64,000 nucleotides of DNA from Taxillus chinensis. Taxonomy: Eukaryota; Streptophyta; Magnoliopsida; Santalales; Loranthaceae. Under the pieces are notes generated by a model. The model did no database searches and was not told the DNA's origin. It was given only the letters and a program-made list of their open reading frames with translations. Of the stretch, positions 20,966-33,134 are shown piece after piece. The translations under genes were made by a program, and so were the position numbers. Numbering within the stretch: position 1 is the stretch's first letter; the number at the start of each line of letters is the position of its first letter. The stretch lies in assembly GCA_023512835.1 (NCBI GenBank), contig CM042085.1, positions 50,277,569 to 50,341,568 on the forward strand, in the 5' to 3' direction.

Positions 20966-21694
20966 CTGTAAAGAAAACAACATGGTAGGAGGGGTGAGCA
21001 ACCACGGCTCGAGGGGATCATGTCTCCCCAACCCATCCCATGCACCTAATATCTACATGCCTTGTGTACAAGTGCTGTGTCGTGCTACAATTATTCTACC
21101 AGATATAATTACCGGCTATAACAAAGAAATACAATCATACACGGGCTGGTACATAAACACTCCCGGGCTTCCACGACCACCGGGTTCCAAGAACAGTCCC
21201 GGGCTTCCACACCACCGGGTTCCAAGAACAGTCCCGGGCTTCCACGGCCACCGGGTTCCAAGAACAGTCCCGGCTTCCACAACCATCGGGTTCCAAGAAC
21301 AGTCCCGGGCTTCCACACCACCGGGTTCCAAGAACACAAGACACATAGCCACACTTAGTCACACGGACATAACATCGAACACTTAGCATGCAAAGCCTCA
21401 CGGGTATAAAACCAAGCAATTGGTGTGCATAAATTCACGGACTCATAAACCCGGCCGCACAGGCATTTTCTCAAACATGTAGCAGGCATGTCACACAGGC
21501 ATTTTATCGAACACTTTTCATGCATCACACGAACACTAGAAACACACCAAAATCGCCATTGAAGGCCAACATTCATATAGGAGATCACACCTATATGAAT
21601 TTACATATAAGTATTATAGCAATAACAATGGAAACATTACAAAATATCCACAGGGCCTAACCCCGAAACATACCAGGAAAGACAGAACCCCTAC
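20966..21694 (-). other. Predicted intron inside element III right LTR
   Basis: Same donor (GTAGGGG, G at 21694) and acceptor (CTTTACAG, ending 20966) as in the left LTR. This copy precedes gag and would lie in the transcript leader. Confidence 0.45.
21161..21337. repeat. 36 bp tandem repeat, five units (right LTR of III)
   Basis: Same unit as at 13882-14061, with single-base deletions in three units. Confidence 0.9.
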
Positions 21695-21864
21695 CTCAAA
21701 GATCCTCCACGCTCTTGCCTCCACGCTTAATGCCGTCCAACCACGGGAATGACAACGACAGCCACGAACTGGAGCCCTCTCTCTCAATCTCCCTCTCTCT
21801 CTCTCTGTGACGGCCAGCGGCGGCTGACAACAAAAACCCTAAACCTAAAATAAAGAGAGCTCCT

Positions 21865-21874
21865 CTTTATATAG
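21865..21874 (-). promoter_or_regulatory. TATA box, element III right LTR (promoter copy)
   Basis: CTATATAAAG on the minus strand, 10 bp from the palindrome array. As part of the 5' LTR it would drive element III transcription. Confidence 0.65.
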
Positions 21875-21883
21875 ACCTCACTT

Positions 21884-22123
21884 ATCAAAACGACGTAGTT
21901 TTGATAAATGAAATCCCACCATCAAAATGACGTAGTTTTGATAAATGAAATCCCACCATCAAAATGACGTAGTTTTAATAAATGAAACACACCATCAAAA
22001 CGACGTAGTTTTGATAAATAAATCACACCATCAAAATGACGTAGTTTTTATAAATGAAACACACCATCAAAACGACGTAGTTTTGATAAATGAAACACAC
22101 CATCAAAACGACATAGTTTTGAT
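21884..22123 (-). promoter_or_regulatory. Array of seven ACGT palindromes (right LTR of III)
   Basis: Seven units as in the left LTR. Several have one CG changed to TG or CA. Confidence 0.75.
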
Positions 22124-22476
22124 AAATAAAACATGAACTAACCACTCCGCTTCCACACAGGACAAAATACCCACAATCCGAACATGGTCATTGTCACACG
22201 CAGCCTCTACACGCTCCCACTTGAGCTCATTACACTCTCTAACAACCAAGCCACGAAGACTCGTAGAAACACTCCTTCGAAGATTAGCTGGAAATGCGGC
22301 CTCGAAGATCTATCTCGAAGATCTAACTTTCGACCCTCAAACCTTCGAACTTCGACCATCGGTCTTCGACCCTACGACCCAAATCTTCGGGTCTTCCACC
22401 TTTCGACCCAAGCGTTCGCCCAAGGTATTGTTCATCTTCTTTCCAGCTTGTTCTACCCAAAACACGGGTCATTACA

Positions 22477-22669
22477 CTTTTCGTCCTCGAAAAGAAAAGG
22501 TGGAATGAAAGAAAACAATCACAACCAATGCATAGGCCTCTAACACCCTCTAGCACAAATTAATACACAACAAATCACAAATTATTTCACACATTTATAC
22601 ACTCCACATGGTCATGTAGCGATGTTATATTCTCAGGTTACCTAACTAGTTGGGCAAATACCGATTATG
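22477..22669 (-). other. 3' non-coding interior of element II
   Basis: Resumes element II after III with the CTTTT duplication and CGTCCTCGAAAAG. No gene. Confidence 0.6.
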
Positions 22670-22945
22670 TTAAGTTTGATGCTTGCCCTCCTCCCTTCCT
22701 TCAAAGTTGTTCGTCCTCAACGGATCGGGATAATGAGCACGCATCTTAGCCTCACGTTCCCAGGTCTCTTCCTCCAGCCCTCGGTGTTGCCACAACACCC
22801 GAACCAACGGAATAGTCTTACCTCGCAGCTGCTTCTCGCGCCTATCTACAATACGGATGGGTGCCTCGACAACAGACACATCCTCTCCAAGATCCAGGGT
22901 ACCCCAATCTAGCACGTGTGTGGGATCTGGATGATATTTCAGCAA
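22670..22945 (-). pseudogene. Element II chromodomain tail
   Basis: [26 protein letters not shown] and EEETWEREAKM: chromodomain-type end of the polyprotein. It is separated from integrase by TAG at 22946-22948, the same codon as in element III. Confidence 0.75.
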
Positions 22946-24004
22946 CTAGGATACATGGAAAACATTATGAACTCTGCTCAAACTTGGTGGTAACGCCAAC
23001 CTATAAGCAACAGGTCCAACTCTGCTCAAAATCTCGAACGGTCCAATGTACCGAGGGGACAACTTGGACCCAGTCCCAAATCTCTTATGCCCTCTCCGTG
23101 GAGAAATACGAAGGAATACGTGGTCTCCCACCAAAAACTCCAACGGTGGGCGTCAGCGATCTGCATAAGACTTCTTTCTGCTCTGAGCGGTAAGAAGGCA
23201 TTGCCGAATCAGCTGAACTTTTGTCGTAGCCTCCTGGACCAATTGAGGTCCTAACATAGTAGCCTCTCCAGCTTCTGCCCAACATAATGGAGACCGACAC
23301 GGTCGGCCATACAATGCCTCAAACGGGGCCATCCCAATCGAAGACTGGTAACTGTTATTATAGGCAAACTCCACCAGAGGAAGGTGGGAAGCCCATGATC
23401 CTCCAAAATCAAGTACACAAGCCCTCAACAAGTCTTCCAATGTTTGAATGGTCCTCTCGGACTGACCATCAGTCTCAGGATGGAATGCGGTACTCAAATT
23501 AAGTCGAGTTCCTAATGCTTCCTGCAGACCTCCCCAAAACCGGGATGTATACCGCGCATCTCTGTCCGAAACAATAGACAAGGGCACTCCGTGCAGGCGG
23601 ACAATCTCATCAACATACAACTGGCTTAACGTGTCGATAGAGTCGCGCTCTCGAATTGCCAAGAAATGGGCTGATTTAGTTAAGCGGTCCACTATGACCC
23701 AAATCATGTCCTTCCTCCCAGAAGTGGTAGGAAGTCCCGTCACGAAGTCCATGGTAATATGCTCCCACTTCCACTCAGCTACAGGTAAAGACTGCAATTG
23801 ACCAGCGGGTCGTTGGTGCTCTGCCTTCACTTGCTGACAGGTAAGGCACCTGGAAACAAACTCTGCTACCCTCCGTTTCAGCCCCGGCCACCAGAATTGT
23901 GCGCGAATGGCATGATACATCTTAGTTCCTCCAGGATGTACAGCCAAACGGGAATAATGAAATTCCCTCAGCACATCCTCACGCAAGGGAGGTGGTACTA
24001 TCAA
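22946..24004 (-). pseudogene. Element II integrase
   Basis: 284 open codons (24004-23153) with the zinc-binding HPGGTKMYHA and CLTCQQVKAEH, the catalytic core [22 protein letters not shown] and HPETDGQSER, and GRPCRSPLCW. A frame change near 23150 leads into [10 protein letters not shown] and FIGPFEIL-type GPY/F sequence (23143-22946). All three D, D, E regions are intact. Confidence 0.9.
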
Positions 24005-24043
24005 ACGCCCCCGAAATTTCAGCTCATGCTCAACTCCTTCTGT

Positions 24044-24694
24044 CTAGCTCTCTGACAGCTCTCCGGCCTCTATCTGGGCCCAGATCACCTCACAGTCCAC
24101 ATCGCCTAACTGTCCCTCACGGACACGCTGATACAACTCCGGTATCACAGTGAGAGGACACAGGATAGCTCCCTCACTGCTGAAAGCAGGTTGCACCTGA
24201 AGTATTGCCAACTGCTCCATCATTTTCCATTCTCTCATGGAAACCTCAGCTTTCCCTTTTCTACTTAGCGCGTCGGCTACTAAATTTCCCTTCCCAGGCG
24301 TGTAGGAGAGCGTGAAGTCAAACATTTGCAGGTACTCTACCCACCTCCGTTGTCGCAAATTTAGGTCTCTCTGGGTGAAGATATACTGTAGGCTTTTGTG
24401 GTCAGTATATACCACAAATTTCTCTCGCAACAGGTAATGTCGCCAAGACTTCAGGGCAAAAATAATTGCTGCTAACTCCAGGTCGTGTGTTGGGTAGTTT
24501 TGCTCATGGGACTTCAGCTGTCGCGAGCCATATGCTATGACTTGGCATTCTTGCATCAGAACACACCCCAGTCCAACGCGAGACGCATCACAATACACCT
24601 CGAATGGCACTCCCACCTGCGGTAGACTCAACACCGGTGCAGTAGCCAGGCGAGTCTTCAACTCCTCGAATGCTCGCGGCACTTGTCCGTCCAC
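24044..24694 (-). pseudogene. Element II RNase H
   Basis: 216-codon segment with [46 protein letters not shown] and a LSRKGKAEV linker. It ends in a stop at 24044-24046, in the spacer before integrase. It overlaps the RT segment by a frameshift. Confidence 0.9.
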
Positions 24695-25440
24695 TCGAAT
24701 TTGGCTCCCTTCCGTGTAAGAGCTGTCATGGGCGCCGCCAACCGAGAAAATCCTTCCACAAAACGCCGGTAATACCCTGCCAAACCCAAGAAACTCCGGA
24801 TCTCAAAAACATTTGTGGGCCTCTTCCAAGATGCTACGGACTCAATCTTGGTTGGATCCACTCTAACTCCTGCGGCAGATACCACATGCCCAAGAAAATG
24901 CACCTCTCGCATCCAGAAGTCACACTTGCTAAATTTAGTATACAAGTGATGATCTCGTAGCGCCTGCAGCACCACGGCCAAGTGCTCCTCATGCTCAGCT
25001 TGGGTTTTGGAGTACACAAGGATGTCGTCAATAAATACCACCACGAAGGAATCCACGTATGGGGCAAATACCTTATTCATTAGATGCAAGAACACAGCAA
25101 GTGCATTCGTGAGCCCAAAAGGCATCACTAACCACTCATAGTGTCCGTATCTGCACCTGAACGCCGTCTTAGGGATGTCTTCGCTCCTGACCCTCAATTG
25201 ATGATATCCCGAACGCAGATCGATTTTTGAGAACCACCGTGCTCCACTCAGCTGGTCGAATAAGTCATCGATCCACGACAAAGGGTATTTGTTCTTTACC
25301 GTTACTTGATTCAGCTTCCGATAATCAATGCAAAGTCGCAACGAACCATCTGCCTTCTTAGCAAACAAGACCGGTGCACCCCAAGGTGAGGTACTAGGAC
25401 GGATAAAACCTTTATCTCCCAGTTCCTTTATTTGCTTCAA
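24658..25440 (-). pseudogene. Element II reverse transcriptase
   Basis: 260 open codons with [63 protein letters not shown] and [11 protein letters not shown]. The N-terminus is linked by a frameshift near 25450 to the protease segment. Confidence 0.9.
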
Positions 25441-25474
25441 GCTCCCGGAACTCGGCGAGGTCCCATCCGGTATG

Positions 25475-26155
25475 CTACTTGTGAGATGGGTCCCACCCCT
25501 GGCAACAGTTCAACCGTGAACTCGATACTTCGTGTGGAGGCAACTCCAACAACTCCCCAGGAAAGACATCCTGGAAATTTTCGACAACATCTGGCCACAC
25601 CCTTTTCTCTAAGTTACCTTCCTCCTCAAAGGTTAGGGTGGCAAGCCTATGGGTAATATTGCCCCATAGCTCCCTCGTCGGTCCAGCTCTCCCAGCATTC
25701 CTATCCCATTCACCCACTAGGGTACAAGAAGATCCTATGGGTGTAGTAAATGATACTCGTCGCCTATAGCAGTCAATCTTAGCCTGAAAGGCCATCAACC
25801 AGTCCATCCCCAGAATCAAACTAAAAGTCCTCATGGGTATTACGTACAAATCAAATGAGAGGTCAACCTCTCCTATCGTAAGTGCACACTCTCGACACAT
25901 TTGGTGGATCAACTCCACACCTCCCATTGGGGACTCGACCCTCAGAGGTCTATCAGCCTCCACACAATCAAGTCCAAGGCTCTCCACCAAGGACTTAGCA
26001 ATCAGGGAACACGAAGCTCCGGTACCAAGCAATGCAGCAACAACAGTGCGAGATATTAGAATAGTACCTCGAACCACCGAAGGTCCAGCCCCACCTTCCT
26101 CGGAGGGTGATGGTAATCCCTCCATTTCAGCTGGTGCTGAGGTAAGCGCAAACAC
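25475..26155 (-). pseudogene. Element II protease with lost active-site Asp
   Basis: Retropepsin region. The active-site triad reads GTGAS (LLGTGASCSL, about 26020) where element III has DTGAS, so the catalytic Asp is lost. LILGMDWLMAF follows, then the protease-RT linker EKRVWPDVVENFQDVFP. The gag-protease spacer is in an overlapping frame (26346-26056). Confidence 0.85.
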
Positions 26156-26399
26156 TCTGCCTTGGCCTGCCCCACCACTAGCCTCACTTGCCTTCCCTTT
26201 TGCTCCTGCCTGTAGTCCACTGGGACGCCCCTCCGATCCTCCTTGTGGTTGCCTCTCCCCCTATGGCCTAGTGTGACTGGAACCAGCCTGACTGGCCTGT
26301 CACGAATGTGCTGGCTTAGGGGCTGGGGCCTGAAATTGGGTCCCACCCCTGCTCCCTTGTGCTAAGCTTCCAGCTCCCCCGGCTGTTCCCCTTGCTGAA

Positions 26400-27489
26400 A
26401 CACACCTTGCTGATGTGTCCCACCTTCCCACAGCTATGACACGTCAAGTGCTACTTGGGGCACTCACGTTTGACGTGCCCTAACAGGCCACAACAGGTAC
26501 ACCCGCTTGGGAAGTTCCCAGCAGCACTCCCCTGTCCTCCAAAGTAACGGGATCTGGGCGGAGCCATTGAAGCATGGCCCCTATCCTTGGGAAAAGTCCC
26601 ACTCCCGGGCTCAACCTTCTGCCTCTTGGCTTCACCGTGCTTGTCACGCACGCTCTGCCCCATCCGCTCCTGGTGAGCCTGTCTTCCCTCCTCTAATCCT
26701 CTCTCAACAATCTTCGCGGTGTCCACGACTTCAGCATAGGTCTTCACTCGCAGCATCTCCACCCTTTGCTTCAGGGCAGGTTTGAGACCCATGGTAAACT
26801 TATGGGCCTTCAGGTCCTCCCTTGATATTGCTTCGGAGCAAACCGACTCGGCCCCGGAAATCTCGCTCATACTCGCTGCCGAGCGCGATCCCTGCTTCAG
26901 CCGCCGAACTCCTCCCGCTTCTGCCACCGCAATGACTCTGGAAAGAACTCCTCATGGAACAGCTGGAGGAACTCATCCCAGGCCATGGTCTCTATGTCCC
27001 GGCTTCCTGAGATGCTAAGCCACCATTCCAAGGCTTCCTCCTCCAACTGCCGGACTGCTAGTCTCACTTTGTCTTCCTCCCGGGGTCGAAGAAAGGAGAA
27101 CACATGCTCGATCTACCGTAGCCAGTGCTCTGCTCCTAGAGGTTCAGCTCCTCCCTTGAACCTTGGTGGATGTTCCTTTCGGAACTGCGTCAACACGTCT
27201 CCCTCTTCCCGCCTCACCGGCACTTCCTGCCTACACAGAGGTTCCGCCTCACGGGGTAGAGAGGGTGGCACTGCCTGTCGTGCCATCATCTCCTGATGCA
27301 CCTCGTTTAGGATCTCTCCCCTGAGGTCCTCATGCATGCCTTGCACGTTCTCACTTAGGGCCCGGACTTGGGCCATGATCCACTCTAGGGGATCATCGCC
27401 CTCTACATGCTGTCCTCTTTCCTCTCCAAAGATGTGCAAAGATTCATCTTCTACACTTGAGTAGCTCGGGTTACTCTCCTAGGAGGCAT
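26400..27489 (-). pseudogene. Element II gag
   Basis: Starts at ATG 27489 (MPPRRVTRA). A frameshift follows within about 15 codons, then segments 27439-27113, 27103-26897 and 26927-26451. Capsid motifs include LEWWLSISGS and FPESLRWQK. The first zinc knuckle CTCCGLLGHVKREC is complete. The second (CHSCGKVGHISKVC, about 26410-26450) lies after an in-frame TAG. The stop at 27110-27112 is TAG where element III keeps CAG. Confidence 0.85.
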
Positions 27490-27943
27490 AGTCTACATAA
27501 TTTAAACCAAACTAGGATCAGCTTCTCTCAAGCTCTACACACCCTCATCCCCATGGGCCATGAGGTACTCAAGCAACGTTTTACATTTAAACACACAGGT
27601 AAATCACGAAGTACACAAGACAGAATTCATAGCAACAAGCCTCACGAGAAAATCACCGAATTTCACAAAGAACAAAATTTTATTTTTAGTAACAAGTTTC
27701 AGCAACATAGCATGTCCAATCACGATACTCATACTGAAATTAAACTAGTGCCCTAATGCCAATGCATGTATGCACCCTCAACCCAAATGCAAATGCCCTA
27801 CTCCTTGGTCTAACTACCCCTGAGTACACCCCAGAAGACCAGATAGGACCACGTTGATCGGGCGTGTCCTATACCGCCTCCTAAGAGTCTCGAAGCGGCC
27901 CAGGCCTCCCCACTATCCTAGGTCCACCAGACCATGAACTATC
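27490..27943 (-). other. 5' leader of element II
   Basis: Non-coding leader, sharing a CCCTAATGCCAATGCATG block with element III. No gene. Confidence 0.6.
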
Positions 27944-27955
27944 GCTTTGATACCA
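27944..27955 (-). other. Primer binding site of element II
   Basis: TGGTATCAAAGC on the minus strand, three bases from the LTR. Confidence 0.85.
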
Positions 27956-28360
27956 TATTGTCACACCCCAATTTCCTTCCACTTGGAAATGAGTAGTGAC
28001 TGCCCATGCCCGCACCCGAAGGGACAAGGGGTTGGTGCAAGCACCTTAAAAGGACTTCTGGCACGGGTGCTGTCCCAAACCTGCACAACCACGCTAACAT
28101 GCCAAGGGGCATGCTCCTGCTCCCAAACCATGCACACAAACACAAATTTAATAATAACATCTCATTTTATTTCATTTCAAAGACTAAATGTTTATTACAA
28201 CCCAGTCGGGGAAAAACCCCTATGAAGCCAGGTGTACTGTTACAAATAAAACCAAACCAAATTCCAAAACATAAAACCACGAGCACGACAAAGGAGATAA
28301 CATAAAAATCCCAGCCTCAGGGACCTAGCTCCTCAGCCTTCACCTACCGCCTGCTAAACC

Positions 28361-29198
28361 CTGCAAAAGGACCGTTTATAGGAGGGGTGAGCAAACCATA
28401 GCTTAGTAGGGATCCAGTCTCCCCAGACCCGTCCCGCTCTACAACATGCATGATATGTGTATGCTTGTGCTCGTGCCGTGCCTAAGGCTAAAGCAGCAAA
28501 CATCACCCAATAAACACTCTTTACCTGAGCCCGCACTGAAGGGCAGAGGACACCCCGCCACCACGGCGACATGACATACCACATCCAGGCGAATGTTGCA
28601 TGGACACCAATGCAACATTTTCCACCCGAGTCAGATATGGTCAACCACCTCCTCGAGCGCCATACCTGCCCTCAGGAATGGGTGTAGACTTAGCCCACCG
28701 TCGTGAGTGCTACACCGAGACTCAGGACCACGTCCTGGCCAAATCTCAAAGGGGTCCAGCTATTGTGCCTGGCCCATATCTCGGCTCGGTCTCAAACAGA
28801 CCAACGAACAAAGATAGCATTACATCTCGACATGTAAACTCAGACAAAGATTTACACTTTATTTCAGAGGGACCAACATGGTCGGATACAAGCCACACAC
28901 ATCAGCCTCACAGGTTTTTTATCAAATACAAATCAAACACAGGACACACCAGTCCACACAGGTATATCATCGACACCCATATACAATGTCTCACAGGCAT
29001 TATATTGAATACATGGCATGCAGGCCTCACGGACATTTTATCAAATACATATTGTGCGGGCCTCACGGACATTTCATCAAACACATGGTGGGCATAAACA
29101 AACCCGAAAAATCCTCAGGCCAAATTCAACATCGGAATCAACAGAACATGCCACGAAGGCCAACATCCATATAGGAGATCACACCTATATGGATTTAC

Positions 29199-29233
<35 letters not shown>

Positions 29234-29259
29234 GAGAGTTAGGAAGAACATGAATCCCT
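28361..29259 (-). other. Predicted intron inside element II right LTR
   Basis: Donor GAG/GTAGGGA (G at 29259), acceptor CTTTTGCAG/GG ending at 28361, and TTTGCTCACC about 30 nt before it. Confidence 0.35.
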
Positions 29260-29412
29260 ACCTCGGACTTTTGTCCTAACCTCTACGCTAGACACCTTCC
29301 AACGACGCGAACCACCACGGCAATCGCCCAGGAGATCCTCTCTCTCTCTCTCTCTCTTGGCGGCTACAGACAAAGAAGAACACAAGAACCCTAAACTCAA
29401 ACTCAAGCCCTC

Positions 29413-29421
29413 ATTATATAG
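29413..29421 (-). promoter_or_regulatory. TATA box, element II right LTR
   Basis: CTATATAAT on the minus strand. A CT microsatellite leader lies at 29337-29357. Confidence 0.6.
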
Positions 29422-29432
29422 ACACTACCCAC

Positions 29433-29491
29433 ATCAAAACGACGTAGTTTTGATTAAGTAAATCCCAGGATCAAAACGACGTAGTTTTGAT
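29433..29491 (-). promoter_or_regulatory. Two ACGT palindromes, element II right LTR
   Basis: Inverted repeats at 29433-29454 and 29470-29491, both with intact arms and ACGT core. Confidence 0.6.
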
Positions 29492-29930
29492 CACACAAGT
29501 TAGCACCTTTCCGCACCCACATAGGCCAAAATACTCAGAATTTCAACATGGTCCTTTGGAGGAAGATCATTAGAATGTCAAAACCAAGGGAACCATGCAA
29601 AAATATGGCTGCACGCCAATTTGAACGTGAATTCCCCAATTCACGTGCAACTCCAAATGCACTACAAATGCGCTCAAACTTCACCCCTAGCCTCCTTGCA
29701 TCATGTAGAAGACAACCACACTTGCACGTGAAATGGACCCATTTCATGTGCACCCCACATACATGTCCGTTTGGCCTGAAACTTCTGTGGTAGATAGAGA
29801 ACATCATTCTTAGCATCTTTCCTTTTGCACGTGAATTCATTTGAGCCCATTCACTAGGTCAAAATCTAGAAAAAACCCTACTCAGAAGGCAAAACTGTGA
29901 CTAACTCAAGGTACGGGTCCTTACAATGAA

Positions 29931-31439
29931 GCTCTTCAGGATTCGAATTGGATAGAAGCCATGCAAGAAGAGCTAAATCAATTTAAAAGAAATAATGTGT
30001 GGACTCTAGTACCAAGGCCCAAGTCTCAGCAAGTCATAGGAGTTAAATGGGTGTTCCGGAACAAGCTTGATACGAATGGAATTGTAATCCGGAACAGAGC
30101 CATACTGGTAGCCAAAGGATATCGTCAAGAAGAAGGAATAGACTATGATGAGACCTTCGCTCCGGTGGCAAGACTTGAGGCAATCCGAATGTTTCTGGCT
30201 TATGTTTCATATGAAAACTTCATAGTTTATCAAATGGACGTCAAGAGTGCATTCCTAAATAGAGATCTTCAAGAGGAGGTGTACGTTGAACAACCTCCAG
30301 GTTTTATTCAACCCAAGGCTGGACATCTGGTTTACAAACTAAGGAAAGCTTTGTATGGATTGAAGCAAGCTCCAAGAGCCTGGTACGACACACTTTCGGA
30401 ATTCTTACTTGCTCACAACTTTCAAAAAGGGAAGATTGACACCACTTTATTCTTACGGAAAGAGAAAGGACATACTCTGATCGTACAGATATACGTGGAT
30501 GATATCATTTTCGGATCAACTAATCCGAAACTTTGTGATGAATTCGCCAAGTTGATGACTGGCAAGTTTGAGATGAGTATGATGGGAGAACTGTCCAACT
30601 TCCTTGGAATCGAAGTCAAACAACTAAAGGAAGGGTCCTTCATAAACCAAGCTAAGTATACTCGTAACTTAATCAAGAAGTTTGGTATGGAAGGATCGTC
30701 TCCTGTCAAAACTCCAATGCCAGTCAATGCCAAGTTAGACCCAGATGTTGATGGCAAATCAGTGAATGTGACTGAGTACAGAGGGATGATTGGATCCTTG
30801 TTGTATCTTACAGCAAGTCGCCCAGACATAATGTTTGCAACTTGCATCTGCGCAAGATATCAGGCGAATCCCAAAGAGTCACATATGCTTCATGTAAAAC
30901 GGATATTAAGGTATCTTAAAGGGACAATTAATTTGGGACTCTGGTACCCAAAAGAGTCCAACTTCGCCTTATCCGGATATTCTGATGCTAATTTTGCCGG
31001 ATGTCGCATAGACAGTAAAAGCACCAGTGGTACATGCCAATTCCTTGGAAACAGATTGATCTCTTGGTTCAGTAAGAAGCAGCATTCGGTATCAACATCT
31101 ACTACTGAAGCGGAATATATAGCTGCTGGGAGTTGCTGTGCACAGCTTCTCTGGATGCAAAGCCAACTTACTAACTACGGCTTCAACATGACATCTGTTC
31201 CACTTTACTGTGACAATACCAGTGCTCTTGCTATCAGCAATAATCCCGTCATGCATCCAAAGACAAAACATATTGAGGTCAGGCATCATTTCATTCGCGA
31301 TCATATTCTTAAAAAGCACATATCCCTGGAACATGTTGCTACTGAAGATCAACTGGCGGATATACTTACAAAGCCCCTACCTGATGTAAGATTTTCTGAA
31401 CTTCTTCTCAAATTAGGTATGCTTGACTTTTCTGCATAG
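29931..31439 (+). CDS. Copia I reverse transcriptase-RNase H (open, 5' end cut off by element II)
   Basis: About 500 codons open to TAG at 31437. Copia [52 protein letters not shown], the catalytic [11 protein letters not shown], and NFLGIEVKQ. RNase H follows: [43 protein letters not shown] and ADILTKPLP. RNase H degrades the RNA strand during reverse transcription. The upstream codons of the same polyprotein end at 11714. The frame has no internal stop, unlike the gag-integrase half. There is no natural start codon at the break; the first Met codon is at 29961. Confidence 0.9.
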   Translation, partial: ALQDSNWIEAMQEELNQFKRNNVWTLVPRPKSQQVIGVKWVFRNKLDTNGIVIRNRAILVAKGYRQEEGIDYDETFAPVARLEAIRMFLAYVSYENFIVYQMDVKSAFLNRDLQEEVYVEQPPGFIQPKAGHLVYKLRKALYGLKQAPRAWYDTLSEFLLAHNFQKGKIDTTLFLRKEKGHTLIVQIYVDDIIFGSTNPKLCDEFAKLMTGKFEMSMMGELSNFLGIEVKQLKEGSFINQAKYTRNLIKKFGMEGSSPVKTPMPVNAKLDPDVDGKSVNVTEYRGMIGSLLYLTASRPDIMFATCICARYQANPKESHMLHVKRILRYLKGTINLGLWYPKESNFALSGYSDANFAGCRIDSKSTSGTCQFLGNRLISWFSKKQHSVSTSTTEAEYIAAGSCCAQLLWMQSQLTNYGFNMTSVPLYCDNTSALAISNNPVMHPKTKHIEVRHHFIRDHILKKHISLEHVATEDQLADILTKPLPDVRFSELLLKLGMLDFSA

Positions 31440-33134
31440 CTTCTCACCTGTTATCCATCAGTAGTTGTTTTCAGAACATGCGTTGTGCTTTTATTGATAG
31501 TAGCAGATACATACTGATCTTAATGATGATCATACTTACTGTCTAATGTGTTTCATGCTTCTGATATTGATAGCAACTTCATATATGGGAGGATGCTTAC
31601 GTTTCCCGACTAAAGTCGTTTAAGCAAACATGATTAAAGTTTATATGATTAACCTCATTCTGGTTTCATGATCTTAAATTCCACTGATCACCACATGACA
31701 AATGCCTATTCATTTAGATTACTCGATTAACATGTATTGTTGAAGAAATGAAATGGGTTAGCTCGGAATGCCTGGTGGATAAATATACAATCGCAGTCTG
31801 GTCAGCTTCTGAAGTATAGTTTCCTAAACACGATAGTCCGTGCTGAATTTCTTTAAGCTGGAAAGGTCTACTGAGAGGATCGCATGATCTATGGGGGAGA
31901 AAATGCTTTATAAATTATTCAAGTAATACCCCCGTATATGTCTCATGACCTCTTTCCTGGCTGTCTATTCGAGGGGGAGCCTTTCATTGAGAGGATCGCA
32001 TGATCTATGGGGGAGCCTAAGCTTCATCTATTACCTCAGTAATAACCCCCTAATATGTCTCAGATACTCCCTCCTCTAAACCTTTACTTCCGGATCTGAC
32101 TGGACATGCGTTGTTGAAATAGAATTGCGGCATGCTTGGATGTATTTTTTTTCTTCAACCATGCATTTTAATCGGATAATCAACTGCTTGCTTTTGACAT
32201 GTGTCCACGTCCTCATTTTTCACTCATGAATCCTAGTTTGGTCAAATCATATGATTTTTAATTAATCTTAGCTACGTCGTTCAGCAGGACGGTTTCGCTA
32301 TGTTGACCTATATGAACTTGTGTATTTATTATCTGACATATGCCCTGATTCAGTCACATTGATCATTCTCTAGTATGTATATGTCTATTTCATTCTTTGT
32401 AATGCATAAGTTCTGCTACTCATTAGTTCGGATTATATAGCTCTTTACTGCCTATTTTCTCCTATCCGTACTAATCCTTGCCTGTTAAGCTTTTCTCCTC
32501 TTAGCTTATTTTTGTGAAGCTACAGGTTCAGAGTTTCTTTGCATTCTTATCGATAAATCTAGTCCATAGTCTTGGATTTGAAGTGTTGTGGTACTTCTCT
32601 TCTCTTTGACTTATTGACAAGCAAAGGAATCTACTTTTCTCTCACTGCACTCTGTTACTACGAACACGGTCTACTTTTCATCCAGATACTCGTCACTCGA
32701 CTATCATTAATTCCGGATGATTGTCGGTTCATTCCTCTGGACTCCAGACACTGTCCAATTACGATAATCCATGTCTTATTATATATCGCGTGATTTTGAG
32801 GAGAAATCATGATGTTTCATTAAATGCATATCTCAGGATGCTCACACTTCCCCGGAAGGCAAACAGCTGTTACCCTTCCTTGGTCATGCCGTCTCCACGT
32901 CATCTTTTAATTCGGAGGAGCATCGATATCAAGACTCATGACATCAGCCTGTCAAGCGGTTTACTATTTCACTCGCTACATTCCTAGACCCGCTGACATT
33001 TACGGACTCGGTCTTATATATTCTGGTCATTCCTGCGAAGCACGAGTGTTACTCATTTCAATCCCTAAAACTCTCGTTGCTTCTTTAATCCCTAAGACCT
33101 CGCCTTCCCTCTCGCCCTTCAACTTTCATCTACA
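31440..33134 (+). other. Copia I region between pol and ORF3
   Basis: AT-rich, no supported gene. It contains a diverged pair of about 80 bp direct repeats (about 31869-31950 and 31985-32065) around GAGGATCGCATGATCTATGG and a run of Gs that resembles a polypurine tract. Confidence 0.6.

Larger units (their letters stand above)
13379..22476 (-). mobile_element. Element III: complete Tekay-like chromovirus
   Basis: 9098 bp with two LTRs (1822 and 1819 bp), TSD CTTTT, primer site 20643-20654 and polypurine tract 15201-15222. It contains gag, protease, RT, RNase H, integrase and chromodomain on the minus strand. It is the innermost and therefore youngest insertion of the nest. Its reading frames are nevertheless broken several times. 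Confidence 0.95.
20658..22476 (-). mobile_element. 5' LTR of element III (right)
   Basis: 1819 bp partner of 13379-15200. Differences are scattered transitions and small indels in the repeat arrays. Confidence 0.95.
11715..29925 (-). mobile_element. Element II: Tekay-like chromovirus inside copia I pol
   Basis: Minus-strand element with LTRs at 11715-13356 and 27959-29925, TSD ATGAA, primer site at 27944-27955 and polypurine tract at 13357-13378. Its body (22477-27958) encodes gag, protease, RT, RNase H, integrase and chromodomain. Element III is inserted within the sequence just inside its 3' LTR. The left LTR lacks about 325 bp present in the right LTR. Confidence 0.9.
27959..29925 (-). 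mobile_element. 5' LTR of element II (right)
   Basis: 1967 bp, TGTCACACCCC...TCCTTACA. It has a segment (about 28885-29235), including a TA microsatellite at 29201-29230, that is absent from the left LTR. The TSD ATGAA follows at 29926-29930. Confidence 0.9.
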
